From a bacterium (GTDB lineage Bacteria > Cyanobacteriota > Vampirovibrionia > Gastranaerophilales > Gastranaerophilaceae), in NCBI GenBank assembly GCA_017409065.1, contig JAFQTK010000015.1:1-46506 (forward strand): a stretch of 46,506 nucleotides of DNA. Direction: 5' to 3'. Numbering within the stretch: position 1 is the first letter of the stretch; the number at the start of each line of letters is the position of its first letter. Below the pieces are notes generated by a model. It ran no database searches and was not told where the DNA came from. It saw nothing but the letters and a program-made list of their open reading frames with translations. The position numbers and the translations under genes were made by a program. Below are positions 8,712 through 18,008 of this stretch, one piece after another.

Positions 8712-9116
8712 ATGAACGTAAACTCTGTATCCTTCGGTGGACAAAAATTCATGGAATTAATTGATTCACCCCCTACCAATAGTACAGTTGCAGCTGCTAG
8801 TTTAAATGAATCACAACCGGATTCGTTTAAAAAATCAGGTTCAACCGGCGGAAAAATTTTAAAAACGGCACTTGTATTAGGCGGCATTGCCGGAGGTTTG
8901 GCTCTACTTAGAGGCAAAGTTAATGCATTCAAAATGGATCTCAACGGTATCGGTAACCAAACCGGTGTTTGGGCAAAAACAAAATATGTAATTGCTAAAG
9001 CAGGTCAATCTGTTATCGACGGTTGGAACTATGTAGCAAAATTATTTAAAAAACCTCAAGATGCTCCAGCCGCTCCGGCACCTGCCCCAGCTCCTGCAAC
9101 ACCACCAGCGTCATAA
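8712..9116 (+). CDS. Small lineage-type protein with N-terminal VSFGG motif and Ala/Pro tail
   Basis: The 134-residue product starts MNVNSVSFGGQKF, the motif class shared with other proteins in this window. A Gly-rich hydrophobic segment (ILKTALVLGGIAGGLALL, about 49-66) may insert in a membrane. A helical stretch follows (VWAKTKYVIAKAGQSVIDGW), and the last 20 residues are an Ala/Pro repeat (APAPAPAPATPP). The start has AGGAGGT 6 nt upstream. The gene stands alone, with its own strong promoter at 8632 and a terminator at 9136, which points to high, independent expression. It has no signal peptide of the usual kind. No function is known to me; a structural or membrane-associated role is only a guess. 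Confidence 0.8.
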   Translation: MNVNSVSFGGQKFMELIDSPPTNSTVAAASLNESQPDSFKKSGSTGGKILKTALVLGGIAGGLALLRGKVNAFKMDLNGIGNQTGVWAKTKYVIAKAGQSVIDGWNYVAKLFKKPQDAPAAPAPAPAPATPPAS

Positions 9117-9135
9117 AATTCATACTACTAGATAC

Positions 9136-9162
9136 AAAAAGCTCGGATACCCGAGCTTTTTT
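9136..9162 (+). terminator. Rho-independent terminator after the small gene
   Basis: The stem GCTCGG (9141-9146) pairs with CCGAGC (9151-9156) across a 4-nt loop. It is followed by six T and preceded by five A that extend the stem. It lies 20 nt after the stop codon. Confidence 0.9.
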
Positions 9163-9216
9163 GTTCTAAAAATTTAAGTTGTTAACATTCGAAACAATGT
9201 TGCAGATTCTTTTATT

Positions 9217-10191
9217 ATGTTTGATAATATATTAAGCATGTCTGATAAAATTAACTTGGATTTGAATACATTACTGCAAGAGTGCAAAATTGCCACAGGA
9301 TGTGACAGTGAATCAGTCGTGGCTAATATTCAAAAACTCGAGGAAAAACATTCAACGGAAGAAATTGCAATAATTTACAACTATTTCCTTCAAAATGAGC
9401 ATGATCCCGAAGTTTTGCTATACATAATAAAAAGCATTAATGCACTTAAACCCCAAGTTTGTTTTGACACCCTTTTGGATTTAATGTTACTGAAAGAAAA
9501 TTTCAAAGACAATTTATCGGATGCTGAAAAATATGTAAACTTAAGGGTTAACACCGCTAAAGTTATCTCAAATTATAAAGATAATAGAGCTGTATTGCCA
9601 CTTATGTATTGTATGAATAACAAAGACGAACATTACAAAGTTCGTTTAGCATGTGCAGAAGCATTAGGAAAAATAGGAGATAAATACGCAGTTACTCCGC
9701 TTATTGACCTAGTATCAGACGAAAATGAAAAATCTGTATATGTTAGAGAATCAGCTGCAATCGCACTTGGTATGATTGGAGATATGAGGGCGGTTGATTC
9801 GTTGGTAAATATTTTAGAAGCAAAAAAAACATTTTTGAATAAATTCACATTTTTAAAAGAGAGAGTTATTGAAGCACTTGGAAAAATCAACAAACCGAAT
9901 GAAAGAGTGTTTAAAGCACTAAAAAATTCTCTTGATGATGAATCACCACAAGTAAGAATCCAAGCCATAGAAACTCTTATGAACAGCGAATCAAGAGAGG
10001 GTGTTGAATTAATAAAAAAAGCCCTTTCTGATGAAAATGAAGAAGTTGTGGAAAATGCCGTAATTGCATTATACAACCTTGAAGGCGGGGAGTTGCTGGA
10101 ATCACTTATTGAAAGCGAAGAATACTCTTACGTTGTTAAAGAAAAAGCAAGAGAGATATTAGACGAATACGAAAACGATGATGAAGAATAA
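9217..10191 (+). CDS. HEAT-repeat (PBS-lyase-type) protein
   Basis: The 324-residue product is an alpha-solenoid. Clear repeats run from about residue 105: NRAVLPLMYCMNN, then VRLACAEALGKIGDKYAVTP, VRESAAIALGMIGDMRAVDS, VIEALGKI and VRIQAIETLMNSE. Each has the Asp/Ala/Val-Arg pattern of the HEAT-like repeats found in phycobilin lyases and scaffold proteins. No signal peptide is present. The ATG at 9217 has no Shine-Dalgarno; a second ATG at 9238 lies just after a GATAAT hexamer and could be used if the message is nearly leaderless. The end overlaps queC by 14 nt. It is probably a protein-binding scaffold; the partner is unknown. Confidence 0.8.
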   Translation: MFDNILSMSDKINLDLNTLLQECKIATGCDSESVVANIQKLEEKHSTEEIAIIYNYFLQNEHDPEVLLYIIKSINALKPQVCFDTLLDLMLLKENFKDNLSDAEKYVNLRVNTAKVISNYKDNRAVLPLMYCMNNKDEHYKVRLACAEALGKIGDKYAVTPLIDLVSDENEKSVYVRESAAIALGMIGDMRAVDSLVNILEAKKTFLNKFTFLKERVIEALGKINKPNERVFKALKNSLDDESPQVRIQAIETLMNSESREGVELIKKALSDENEEVVENAVIALYNLEGGELLESLIESEEYSYVVKEKAREILDEYENDDEE

Positions 10192-10825
10192 AAATGCAAT
10201 AATACTTCTTTCCGGAGGGCTGGATAGTCTTGTATCTGTCGCTCTTTCACAAAAAGATTATAATATTAGCTATGCAATTCACTTTGATTATGGGCAAAAC
10301 CCAAGTAAGAAAGAATTAGAATCATCAAAAAAGATTTGTGAATATTTTAAAATCAATTTAAAAGTTATCAAATTAGATTGGTTAGCTGATTTAGCAAAAG
10401 ATACAGCATTATGCTCAAATAAAGATTCAAAAGACAAAAAATCATTTTGGATTCCAAACAGAAACGGTTTGTTTGTAAACATTGCATCTTGCTTTGCCGA
10501 AGCAAATAACTGTAAATATGTTATCATTGGTGCAAACAAAGAAGAAGCTCAGGTTTTCAAAGACAATTCAGAAGATTTCATAAAGAAAACAACTGAAGCC
10601 CTGCATACTTCTACTCAAAATAATGTCAATTTGATTGCACCACTCATTAATTTAACAAAAGAGCAAATCATCAAAAAAGCAATCGAAGTCGAAGCCCCGC
10701 TTGAACTTGTTTGGAGTTGCTACAACAATAATGAAAAACATTGCGGAGAATGTCCGTCCTGTTTATTATTAAAATCCGCACTTAGTGCTAATAATAGACA
10801 AGACTTGCAAAAATTATTATTTTAA
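10178..10825 (+). CDS. queC: 7-cyano-7-deazaguanine synthase
   Basis: QueC converts 7-carboxy-7-deazaguanine to preQ0 using ATP and ammonia, a step in queuosine tRNA modification. The PP-loop ATP pyrophosphatase motif SGGLDS is at residues 12-17, followed by HFDYGQ. The zinc site is complete, with Cys181, Cys189, Cys192 and Cys195 (CGECPSC at the end of it). WIPNRNGLFVNIA is the usual conserved segment. At 215 residues it is of normal length. It overlaps the preceding HEAT gene by 14 nt and is followed 14 nt later by a DUF366 gene. The partner genes queD and queE are not in this window. Confidence 0.95.
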   Translation: MMKNKNAIILLSGGLDSLVSVALSQKDYNISYAIHFDYGQNPSKKELESSKKICEYFKINLKVIKLDWLADLAKDTALCSNKDSKDKKSFWIPNRNGLFVNIASCFAEANNCKYVIIGANKEEAQVFKDNSEDFIKKTTEALHTSTQNNVNLIAPLINLTKEQIIKKAIEVEAPLELVWSCYNNNEKHCGECPSCLLLKSALSANNRQDLQKLLF

Positions 10826-10839
10826 AAGAAAATGAACTA

Positions 10840-11400
10840 ATGAAAACAAAATTTATTTCGACAAAAATTAAATACGACGGAACACAACTTAGTCCCCATT
10901 TCATATACAAGAACTATGAAATTATGGGTGATGCGATTATATCTTTTATTGGACCTTGCGATGTTGACCTTAGTAAAATGGTTGATATTGAGGATGTTGT
11001 TAATAACGAGCCAATTTATAGTGAAAAAATGCTCCACTTTATTTGTGAAATTTTCAATACAGATTTGGTTCAAGGTGTTTACATGCAAAGACTTTTAGTA
11101 ACAATTATTAAAGAACAACTAGAAACAAAATATGGTAAAACATTAATTCGAAGCGGAGATGATTTATTCGTTGGAAATGGCAAGTTATCAGTTTCAATTG
11201 CAACAAAATCACCAACATCAGTACTTATCCATACTGCGTTAAATATAATTACTAACAATACACCTGTTAAAACATCCGGACTAAGTAGTGACTTAAACAT
11301 TTGTGACATTGAAAAATTTGCAAACGAAGTACTGGAAGCATATAGTGCGGAAGTTAAAGATATTTATTTGGCAACAACAAAAGTAAGAGGAGTAGTCTAA
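10840..11400 (+). CDS. DUF366 family protein
   Basis: The 186-residue product matches my memory of the DUF366 family over its length: YDGTQLSPHFIYKNY at the start, IGPCDVDLSKMVDIEDV, EKMLHFICEIFN, RSGDDLFVGNGKLSVSIA and, at the end, AEVKDIYLATTKVRGVV. The pattern of conserved charged residues (GDDL, GKLSVSIAT) suggests an enzyme, but its reaction is not known to me. It is cytosolic. It sits between queC and a SPOR gene and shares one base with the latter (TAATG), so the three are co-translated. A link to deazaguanine metabolism is suggested only by this neighbourhood. Confidence 0.8.
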   Translation: MKTKFISTKIKYDGTQLSPHFIYKNYEIMGDAIISFIGPCDVDLSKMVDIEDVVNNEPIYSEKMLHFICEIFNTDLVQGVYMQRLLVTIIKEQLETKYGKTLIRSGDDLFVGNGKLSVSIATKSPTSVLIHTALNIITNNTPVKTSGLSSDLNICDIEKFANEVLEAYSAEVKDIYLATTKVRGVV

Positions 11401-12086
11401 TGCCTTCTGTTGATAACAAGAAAAAATCACAACAAAATAAACTTTTATATATTTTTTTAACAACATTTTTTGCTACGTTATTAATTTTGGTATATTTAGC
11501 AACCGCACTAACACCAAATATAGATGTAGATGTTCCGTCTGAAGAATCACAAACTACAACATCTGATACTGTTCACCAAGATATAGATAGCAGGCTAAAA
11601 GATATACAGCAAGATGACTTGGCACCAACAGAGGGAAGAATTTCTGATGAGTCATCAAATTCAGATTTATTCGAACAGCTAAAAAAGATGAAAGAAGAAG
11701 CTATTGCAAAGCAAATTGATAACGAAGAAATTGAAATTCAAAATGATGAAGACCCAATGATTCCGGAACAAATTGCAAAACCTAAATTAGCATCTCCTGA
11801 ATACAAAAGAGAATCTGATGTAAAAGCACAATCTCAGCCGCCTGTAAAAGTTCAAAAGTCTACTAAAATGGCAAAAGTCTATGTTGGGAAGTACACAGAT
11901 TTTGACCAAGCAATAAAGGTTCAAGATGCATTGATTAAATCAGGTTTAGCCACTTCTCCTTTCATAAAAAATCTTGGCAATTATTATGTCATTCAAGTTG
12001 GTTCTTTTGTTAACCACCAAACAGCACAAAACATTGCTGAAAACTTGATTGAAAACGGATACAGTGCAAGAATGTTACTTGAATAA
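11400..12086 (+). CDS. SPOR-domain membrane protein
   Basis: The 228-residue product has a basic cytoplasmic N terminus, one transmembrane helix at about 17-38 (YIFLTTFFATLLILVYLATA), an acidic and Gln-rich periplasmic linker, and a C-terminal SPOR domain from about 155 (VYVGKYTDFDQAIKVQDAL, then YYVIQVGSFVNHQTAQNIA). SPOR domains bind peptidoglycan strands lacking stem peptides, usually at the division septum. The order of parts is as in FtsN-like and DedD-like proteins. Its start overlaps the DUF366 stop. Involvement in cell division or wall remodelling is inferred from the domain. Confidence 0.85.
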   Translation: MPSVDNKKKSQQNKLLYIFLTTFFATLLILVYLATALTPNIDVDVPSEESQTTTSDTVHQDIDSRLKDIQQDDLAPTEGRISDESSNSDLFEQLKKMKEEAIAKQIDNEEIEIQNDEDPMIPEQIAKPKLASPEYKRESDVKAQSQPPVKVQKSTKMAKVYVGKYTDFDQAIKVQDALIKSGLATSPFIKNLGNYYVIQVGSFVNHQTAQNIAENLIENGYSARMLLE

Positions 12087-12095
12087 GCTTTTTAA

Positions 12096-13859
12096 CTATT
12101 CATTTCGCATAAAAAAGTTCGCAATTTCGTTATGTGTAAATTTCTTAAATATTGGTCGACCATGAGGACAAGTATGTGGATTTTGGGTTGTTTTCCAACG
12201 AGCAATCAACTCTTCCATCTGCCACATATTTAACTCCTGACCGGCTTTCACAGATGCCTTACAAGAAATACTGGTTAGCATATTTTCATAAAAGCTTCTT
12301 GATGAAGAATCATTTAACGTTTTAATTATATCTTCATACAAATCTTTAACCGGTACATGTGCGACAACTTGAGGAATTTTTTTGAAAATAAGTTCTTTCT
12401 CATTGATAAAATTTATCTCATAACCTATTTTTTCAAGTTCTGCAAGCTTTTCTAAGAGCAACTCTTTTTCATTACTTTCAACCGGTATAATATCTGAAAA
12501 TAATAAAACTTGTGATTCTGAGTAGTTTTCTGACATGAGTTGCTCAAATCTGTATCTTTCATCGGCTATATGCTGATCAACAATTTCAAAACCGTCTTCA
12601 TATTCAATAAGAATATATGTATTTTGATATTGCCCAATTATTTTATAATCTTTTTTCTTTGGTAAAACACTAACAACTTCTAATTTTTGCTGTTCTAAAG
12701 GCTCAACTACAGGCGAAACACCAGACGGAACAAAATTTTCTACTGATTCAATAAAGGATGCTTGATTGATATGTTCATCAGACACATAAACAACATCGTC
12801 CATTTCTGTGGATTTATTTGTTGAAAAAAGCTGAACAACTTTATTCTCCGATGTCGAATCCGAAAAATCAAGCTTTGCTGCAATAGCCGAAGCAACAGCA
12901 CTCATGACAAACTGAAAAATTTGATTTGTAGATTTATACCGAACCTCTTTTTTCTGAGGATGAACATTTATATCAACATCAGATGTCGGAACTTCCAAAT
13001 TCATCACAACAAAAGGATAACGTTTAATCGGCAACATCGATTTATAAGCCGTTTCAATAGCTTTACTCAAAACCTGACACTTCACGACTCTTCCATTGAT
13101 AAATGTTATTATTGATTTTTTTGAAGAACGGGTAAAATCAGGGGTCGCTGCAAATCCACTGATTTTTAAATCTGATAACAAATCTGTCTTGTTTATAACT
13201 CTTAATTTGTCCAAAAAAGAATTAGTATAAATTTCACAAATTACAGTTTTTAAATCACCTGAACCGGAAGTGCGAAAATACTCAGAATTGTTATTTTTCA
13301 ACACAATTGACACAGAAGGATTTGATAATGCAATTAACTGTGAAATTTCTGCAATATAGCTAAACTCAGTTGTAGGATTTTTCAAAAACTTCAATCGAAC
13401 AGGCAAATTATAGAATAAATCTTTTACGTCCATAACCGTTCCAATTGCACAACCCGTTTGAGTTTTTTGGACTTCTGATTTTTCACAATCAACCTTATAC
13501 CCATAATCAAACTCACTTGTTCTTGAAGTTGCACTAACTTTAGCAACTGAAATTATACTAGCTAAAGCTTCACCTCGAAAACCAAGCGAATGAACATCAT
13601 ACAAGTCCTTATCATTCTGAATTTTGCTTGTAGCATGTTTTACAAATGCCAATTCAATGTCATCAGGATGTATTCCTGAACCATTATCAGCAACTCTGAT
13701 ATTTCGACAATCATTGCTGATAGAAATTTCTATCTTTGTTGCCCCTGCATCAATAGAATTTTCTACCAATTCCTTAACAACCGAAGATGGACGTTCAATT
13801 ACCTCTCCCGCCGCAATTTGATTTATTGTATGTTTATCTAATAAATTAATTCTTTTCAT
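12096..13859 (-). CDS. mutL: DNA mismatch repair protein MutL
   Basis: MutL couples mismatch recognition by MutS to strand incision. The N-terminal GHKL ATPase shows QIAAGEVIERPSSVVKELVE, then DNGSGI, LGFRGEALASI and LFYNLPVRLKFLK. The C-terminal part carries the metal-binding endonuclease motif as DQHIADERYRFE near residues 424-435, a variant of DQHA(X)2E(X)4E with Ile for Ala, together with CKASVKAG and CPHGRP (about 562-567). It is therefore probably a nicking MutL, as in bacteria without MutH. At 587 residues the length is usual. It begins 2 nt after the upstream phosphate-permease-like gene ends; mutS is not in the window. Confidence 0.96.
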   Translation of the reverse strand: MKRINLLDKHTINQIAAGEVIERPSSVVKELVENSIDAGATKIEISISNDCRNIRVADNGSGIHPDDIELAFVKHATSKIQNDKDLYDVHSLGFRGEALASIISVAKVSATSRTSEFDYGYKVDCEKSEVQKTQTGCAIGTVMDVKDLFYNLPVRLKFLKNPTTEFSYIAEISQLIALSNPSVSIVLKNNNSEYFRTSGSGDLKTVICEIYTNSFLDKLRVINKTDLLSDLKISGFAATPDFTRSSKKSIITFINGRVVKCQVLSKAIETAYKSMLPIKRYPFVVMNLEVPTSDVDINVHPQKKEVRYKSTNQIFQFVMSAVASAIAAKLDFSDSTSENKVVQLFSTNKSTEMDDVVYVSDEHINQASFIESVENFVPSGVSPVVEPLEQQKLEVVSVLPKKKDYKIIGQYQNTYILIEYEDGFEIVDQHIADERYRFEQLMSENYSESQVLLFSDIIPVESNEKELLLEKLAELEKIGYEINFINEKELIFKKIPQVVAHVPVKDLYEDIIKTLNDSSSRSFYENMLTSISCKASVKAGQELNMWQMEELIARWKTTQNPHTCPHGRPIFKKFTHNEIANFFMRNE

Positions 13860-13861
13860 TT

Positions 13862-14863
13862 TTATAAACTAAAGAAATGCAAAACTGTATTCTTTATTAT
13901 ATCAAAATTAACCAACAATTGAACAATAACTATGGAAACCACCAAACCAATAATGGTTTTAGTTAAGTCTTTTGCAACGTGTTTGTACATTTTCTTTGGC
14001 GATTCAAATCTTAACCTATGATACATCGCCATTTCTCTACCTGCCAATAACCCAATAAACACCCAAGTCGTAGACATAGGTACATTATTCAATGTTTGGA
14101 AATACAACAGAATCGCAGTATAAACCAAATCTATAATAGTTGCCGAACGCATATCCTGAGTATTGGTTTTAATTTTTAATATATTTTGAATCTCTCCACC
14201 ACGTCGATACGCAACCATCCATAAGAAGATAGAAAATCCAATTATAACTAAAATTAACTGTAACAATGATGCTTTTCTAGGCAAATAAACAAACAAGTTT
14301 GCGGCATCTTGCATAATCCAAGATGACCATAAAAACGCTGTTGCACACCACTTTGCAATAGTCCAAGCCTTTACATGTACCATTTTTTTAAGTAAAAAGA
14401 CACGCTCTATCGGACGTGCTATGATAACATACAAAATAAAAGATGATACAAATGCGATGAAATAACCATACAAAGACTTAGTCAAAATCATCCCGACAAC
14501 AGCACTCGATGAAAATACACTTAAAATCAAGAACGTAGTTGATACAGGGATTCCAAATCTCGTTAAGAAAACCAACACAATAGGCGGAACAACCTGCCAC
14601 CAGTAAAATGTTTCAGGAAACGGTATTCGTTCCAAACGTCCAAATGCCATATCACCATCATTAACAATCCAACCAACCGTTAAGGTTACAGCTAATACAG
14701 CAGTTGAAAAAAGCCAAATCATCCAGACGGGTTTATCTTTATTTGCACTTAAAAACGTACCTAAAGTTTGAATAACATCATTGAAAACGCAAGAGTACAT
14801 GGAAACTGTGAATCCAATGAGCATAAATATTGTACTTAGTGATATATCTATATTTAGTGTCAT
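13862..14863 (-). CDS. PiT-like (PHO4 family) phosphate permease homologue
   Basis: The 333-residue product has about ten hydrophobic segments. Two halves carry degenerate forms of the PiT signature: FNDVIQTLGTFLSA near residue 27 and QDAANLFVYLPRK near residue 187. Each half also has the serine-threonine loop, as GIPVSTTFLI and VPMSTTWVFIG, and a conserved GREMAM follows the second. These repeats fit sodium- or proton-coupled phosphate transporters. It is shorter than PitA (about 500 residues) and the first motif lacks the usual Asn-Ala-Gly pattern, so the substrate is uncertain. The gene is upstream of mutL by 2 nt, which looks like an operon of convenience. Confidence 0.7.
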   Translation of the reverse strand: MTLNIDISLSTIFMLIGFTVSMYSCVFNDVIQTLGTFLSANKDKPVWMIWLFSTAVLAVTLTVGWIVNDGDMAFGRLERIPFPETFYWWQVVPPIVLVFLTRFGIPVSTTFLILSVFSSSAVVGMILTKSLYGYFIAFVSSFILYVIIARPIERVFLLKKMVHVKAWTIAKWCATAFLWSSWIMQDAANLFVYLPRKASLLQLILVIIGFSIFLWMVAYRRGGEIQNILKIKTNTQDMRSATIIDLVYTAILLYFQTLNNVPMSTTWVFIGLLAGREMAMYHRLRFESPKKMYKHVAKDLTKTIIGLVVSIVIVQLLVNFDIIKNTVLHFFSL

Positions 14864-15019
14864 ACTCTACTTTCCTACACATGTTTAGTTTACCAAAAAA
14901 ATTTTTACAAGTATCATTTTTTATCAATAAGTAACTTTTTATTAACTAATGTAAAATTTACACCAATATATTAACCAATATTTTCCTGTTCAAACATTAT
15001 AAAAAACAAGGAGTCGAAC

Positions 15020-17953
15020 ATGAATATAAAAATAAATAACATCAATTTCAATTTAATATCAGCTTCCCCCATACAAGCTAAAAAAGAAAAAATTAAAAAT
15101 CAAAATACTACAAATAATATGACATTACCTGGATTTGAGGTTTATAAAAGCCTAAGCTTTGGACGTTCTCAAATCTCTCTACCACCTCAAGATTTTTTAT
15201 TACCTGAAAATTGCCCACCGGATAAATATCAGGTAGAAGCTGCACTATCAATCCTTAAAGGCAATAACACAATAGTTACAGCACCGACAGGAACAGGGAA
15301 AACTGCAATTGCACATTTTGCAGTAAAAAAGAATTTTAATGACGGTAAAAAGACCTTTTACACAACCCCATTAAAAGCACTAAGTAACCAAAAATATAAC
15401 GACCTAAAAAAACTGTTCGGTAAAGAAAATGTAGGGATTATGACCGGTGATAGAAAGGAAAATACCCAAGCACCAATTATCATAATGACTACTGAAATTT
15501 ACCGAAACATGGTAACATCTGACTATTTTGGTAAAAAGAATAATTTACTTAAAAACTTAAAAACAGTGGTATTTGACGAATTTCATTATATGGGAGATCC
15601 CGACAGAGGCAGTGTTTGGGAAGAAAGTATAATGTACTCGCCCCAACAGGTACAAATTTTAGCACTTTCTGCAACAGTTGGAAACAATAAAAAAATCTCC
15701 AGTTGGATAAATGGAACAAAAGGAAAACCAACCGACTTAGTAAATGTTCCACCTGAAAATAGACACGTACCACTTGAATTTAGAATTTATAACCCAGAAG
15801 AAAAAGCGTCAAACAGACCTAGACACCAAGCTAACTTAAATATGAAACACCTCACAAAAGAGTATTACAACAATAAAATGTCAGATACTCAAATAAAAGC
15901 ACTAAACGAACTAGCTGTCCAAATGGGTTCTAAACCTTCAAACAAAGGAAGAAAAAGAGTTATAGAAATTCTTCGTGACGAATATAATCAAAAATCAGTA
16001 CCCATTGAAGAAATACAAACATTCTTAGATGAAGCTTTTAATATACCTGAAGACAATTCTCATTCTTTATTGATTAAGCTTACTGACAAAAAATCAGAAA
16101 AAGGTCGTTCAATGATGGGACGTGTTGTTGGAACTATAAATCCAACAAAACGCAATCCGGTTCATATCACAAAGCTTATAGATGAACTTAAAGAAAAAGA
16201 CAAGTTACCAGCTATTGCGTTTGTTTTTAGTAAAAAATATTCCGAAGAGTTACTTAAAACATCAGCTCAACGAGGAAAAGTTTTAACAACAAAAAAAGAA
16301 CAATACGAAATCCACCAAACATTAAATAAATACAGAAAAGAGTACGGGTTTTATTCAACAAACCTAAATGAAGAAGCATTACTGAAAGGATATGCAATCC
16401 ACTCAGCCGCAATTTTACCAATGCAAAAACAATTGGTTGAAGAACTATTCAACAAAAAACTAGTAAAAGTTGCGTATGCTACAGAAACACTAGCTGCGGG
16501 CATAAACATGCCAGCTCGTTCGGTCATTATGACTGATTATCAAAAACCTAACGGATCTATCACCTCTATTGGTTCGAAAATAGATGTATTAAGACCACTT
16601 AGTGCAAACGAATTTCACCAAATGGCTGGCAGGGCAGGTCGACGTGGCATAGACAAAATAGGATACGTTTATTTGATAAACGATTCGCCAGAAAAAGAAG
16701 CTCAATTCGAAAAGCTAATAGAATCCGACCCAACGCCTATCAAAAGTGCGTTAAAAGTAGATGCTTCAATGGTTACAGGATTTTATTCAGCATTAAATAC
16801 GCCTCAAGACATGGAACCAATTCTGGCTAAGTCCTTTAGTGTAAGCGAAGTGCCTAAAGAAGATAGAGCTGCTAAACTCAAACAACATATGAGAGAGTTT
16901 AAAGATTACACAACCTTACTTAATGAATATGGATTTATAAAATCTGTTCAAAATGGTTACACAACAACTCCAAAAGGAGAAATGGCTAATAATCTCAAAG
17001 GCAAACCACAAATTCCTATTATAAATGCTATTTTAGATAATAGATTCGAAAAAGCATCAGTTACTGATATTGCGGGTTTAGTGGCAGGCATTGCAGCTAA
17101 TCCTGGTACAGATGATAAAAATATGCTACCAATTTATACAGACACCACTCAATCAGATGATGATTTAGCTATTATCAACAAAGAACTAGGAGATATTCTC
17201 AATAAATTCTTGTATTTCAAGCCAGAAGAAATTAATGAATCAAACCTCAATGATGAAATCATTGACGCAATTGAAACAAAGTTTGGCCACATTTTAAATA
17301 AAGATCTTGACGAAATCCGAGAAAAAAGAGAAAAGGTAATAAACCTCATTAAAAAAGAAGAAAAGAAATTTCGAAACAATTATGAGGCAAAGGCTTTCAA
17401 TTATATCACAAAACTTAGAAATGTTGCAGAACAACTCAGAGAAGAAAAAGCAATAATTAAACGGGCTAAAAGAGTTAGAACACTACTTCAAGCTAGATTA
17501 TCATTATTAGCACAACAAAAACTTCACAATAATAACGATAATCACCTAAAATATAACATTTATAATACTCTTAGAAAAGATTTTATAAATTATAACGATA
17601 GAGTTGAAAAAATGTTAACAAGAATCCCTCAAATTACACTCAACCCAACGGCATTTGTCTTGGTAAATAAGTGGGCATCTCTAAATGAAAAATCAGACAA
17701 TTACAATGAGAACTGGGAAAAAGTTTGTACCTTATTGAAAGAAGTTGGCTCCATTAAATATGAAGGTGATTTGTTTAATGCCGTAGCACAAACTGTTGAT
17801 TTCTTGAACCAATTAGATGGAATGTTAGATTCCGCAATAAAAGCAAATCCAAATAACGAAAACAATGAATCTTTCAATCAACTTCGTTTAAAATGCAAAG
17901 AAGCGATAAAACCGTTAAAAACTCCGCCTTTGTATAATAGCGAAGAAATTTAA
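15020..17953 (+). CDS. Ski2/Mtr4-like superfamily 2 RNA helicase
   Basis: The 977-residue product has all main motifs: Walker A APTGTGKT (88-95), TTPLKALSNQK (Ia), the DEFH form of the DExH box (186-189), LALSATVGN (III), TETLAAGINMPAR (V) and HQMAGRAGRRG (VI, 533-543). This set is typical of Ski2-like helicases, which unwind RNA, in eukaryotes for exosome decay. After the core there is a long region with coiled-coil character (about 755-830, Glu/Lys/Arg rich) not seen in standard bacterial helicases. The first 60 residues are polar and include LSFGR (44-48), akin to the VSFGG motif elsewhere here. AAGGAG lies 7 nt before the ATG. A role in RNA turnover is inferred. Confidence 0.88.
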   Translation: MNIKINNINFNLISASPIQAKKEKIKNQNTTNNMTLPGFEVYKSLSFGRSQISLPPQDFLLPENCPPDKYQVEAALSILKGNNTIVTAPTGTGKTAIAHFAVKKNFNDGKKTFYTTPLKALSNQKYNDLKKLFGKENVGIMTGDRKENTQAPIIIMTTEIYRNMVTSDYFGKKNNLLKNLKTVVFDEFHYMGDPDRGSVWEESIMYSPQQVQILALSATVGNNKKISSWINGTKGKPTDLVNVPPENRHVPLEFRIYNPEEKASNRPRHQANLNMKHLTKEYYNNKMSDTQIKALNELAVQMGSKPSNKGRKRVIEILRDEYNQKSVPIEEIQTFLDEAFNIPEDNSHSLLIKLTDKKSEKGRSMMGRVVGTINPTKRNPVHITKLIDELKEKDKLPAIAFVFSKKYSEELLKTSAQRGKVLTTKKEQYEIHQTLNKYRKEYGFYSTNLNEEALLKGYAIHSAAILPMQKQLVEELFNKKLVKVAYATETLAAGINMPARSVIMTDYQKPNGSITSIGSKIDVLRPLSANEFHQMAGRAGRRGIDKIGYVYLINDSPEKEAQFEKLIESDPTPIKSALKVDASMVTGFYSALNTPQDMEPILAKSFSVSEVPKEDRAAKLKQHMREFKDYTTLLNEYGFIKSVQNGYTTTPKGEMANNLKGKPQIPIINAILDNRFEKASVTDIAGLVAGIAANPGTDDKNMLPIYTDTTQSDDDLAIINKELGDILNKFLYFKPEEINESNLNDEIIDAIETKFGHILNKDLDEIREKREKVINLIKKEEKKFRNNYEAKAFNYITKLRNVAEQLREEKAIIKRAKRVRTLLQARLSLLAQQKLHNNNDNHLKYNIYNTLRKDFINYNDRVEKMLTRIPQITLNPTAFVLVNKWASLNEKSDNYNENWEKVCTLLKEVGSIKYEGDLFNAVAQTVDFLNQLDGMLDSAIKANPNNENNESFNQLRLKCKEAIKPLKTPPLYNSEEI

Positions 17954-17989
17954 TAAAACAAAACACCCGCAAATAAAATTGCGGGTGTT
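17952..17989 (-). terminator. Rho-independent terminator of the HU gene
   Basis: Ten-base arms AACACCCGCA and TGCGGGTGTT (17962-17971 and 17980-17989) enclose an 8-nt loop. On the minus strand the stem is followed by a T-rich run (TTTTGTTTT), 20 nt after the HU stop. The plus strand lacks a T run, so it acts mainly on HU transcripts, though it may also slow transcription from the helicase gene. Confidence 0.85.
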
Positions 17990-18008
17990 AAAATCTGCAC
18001 TCAAAAAA

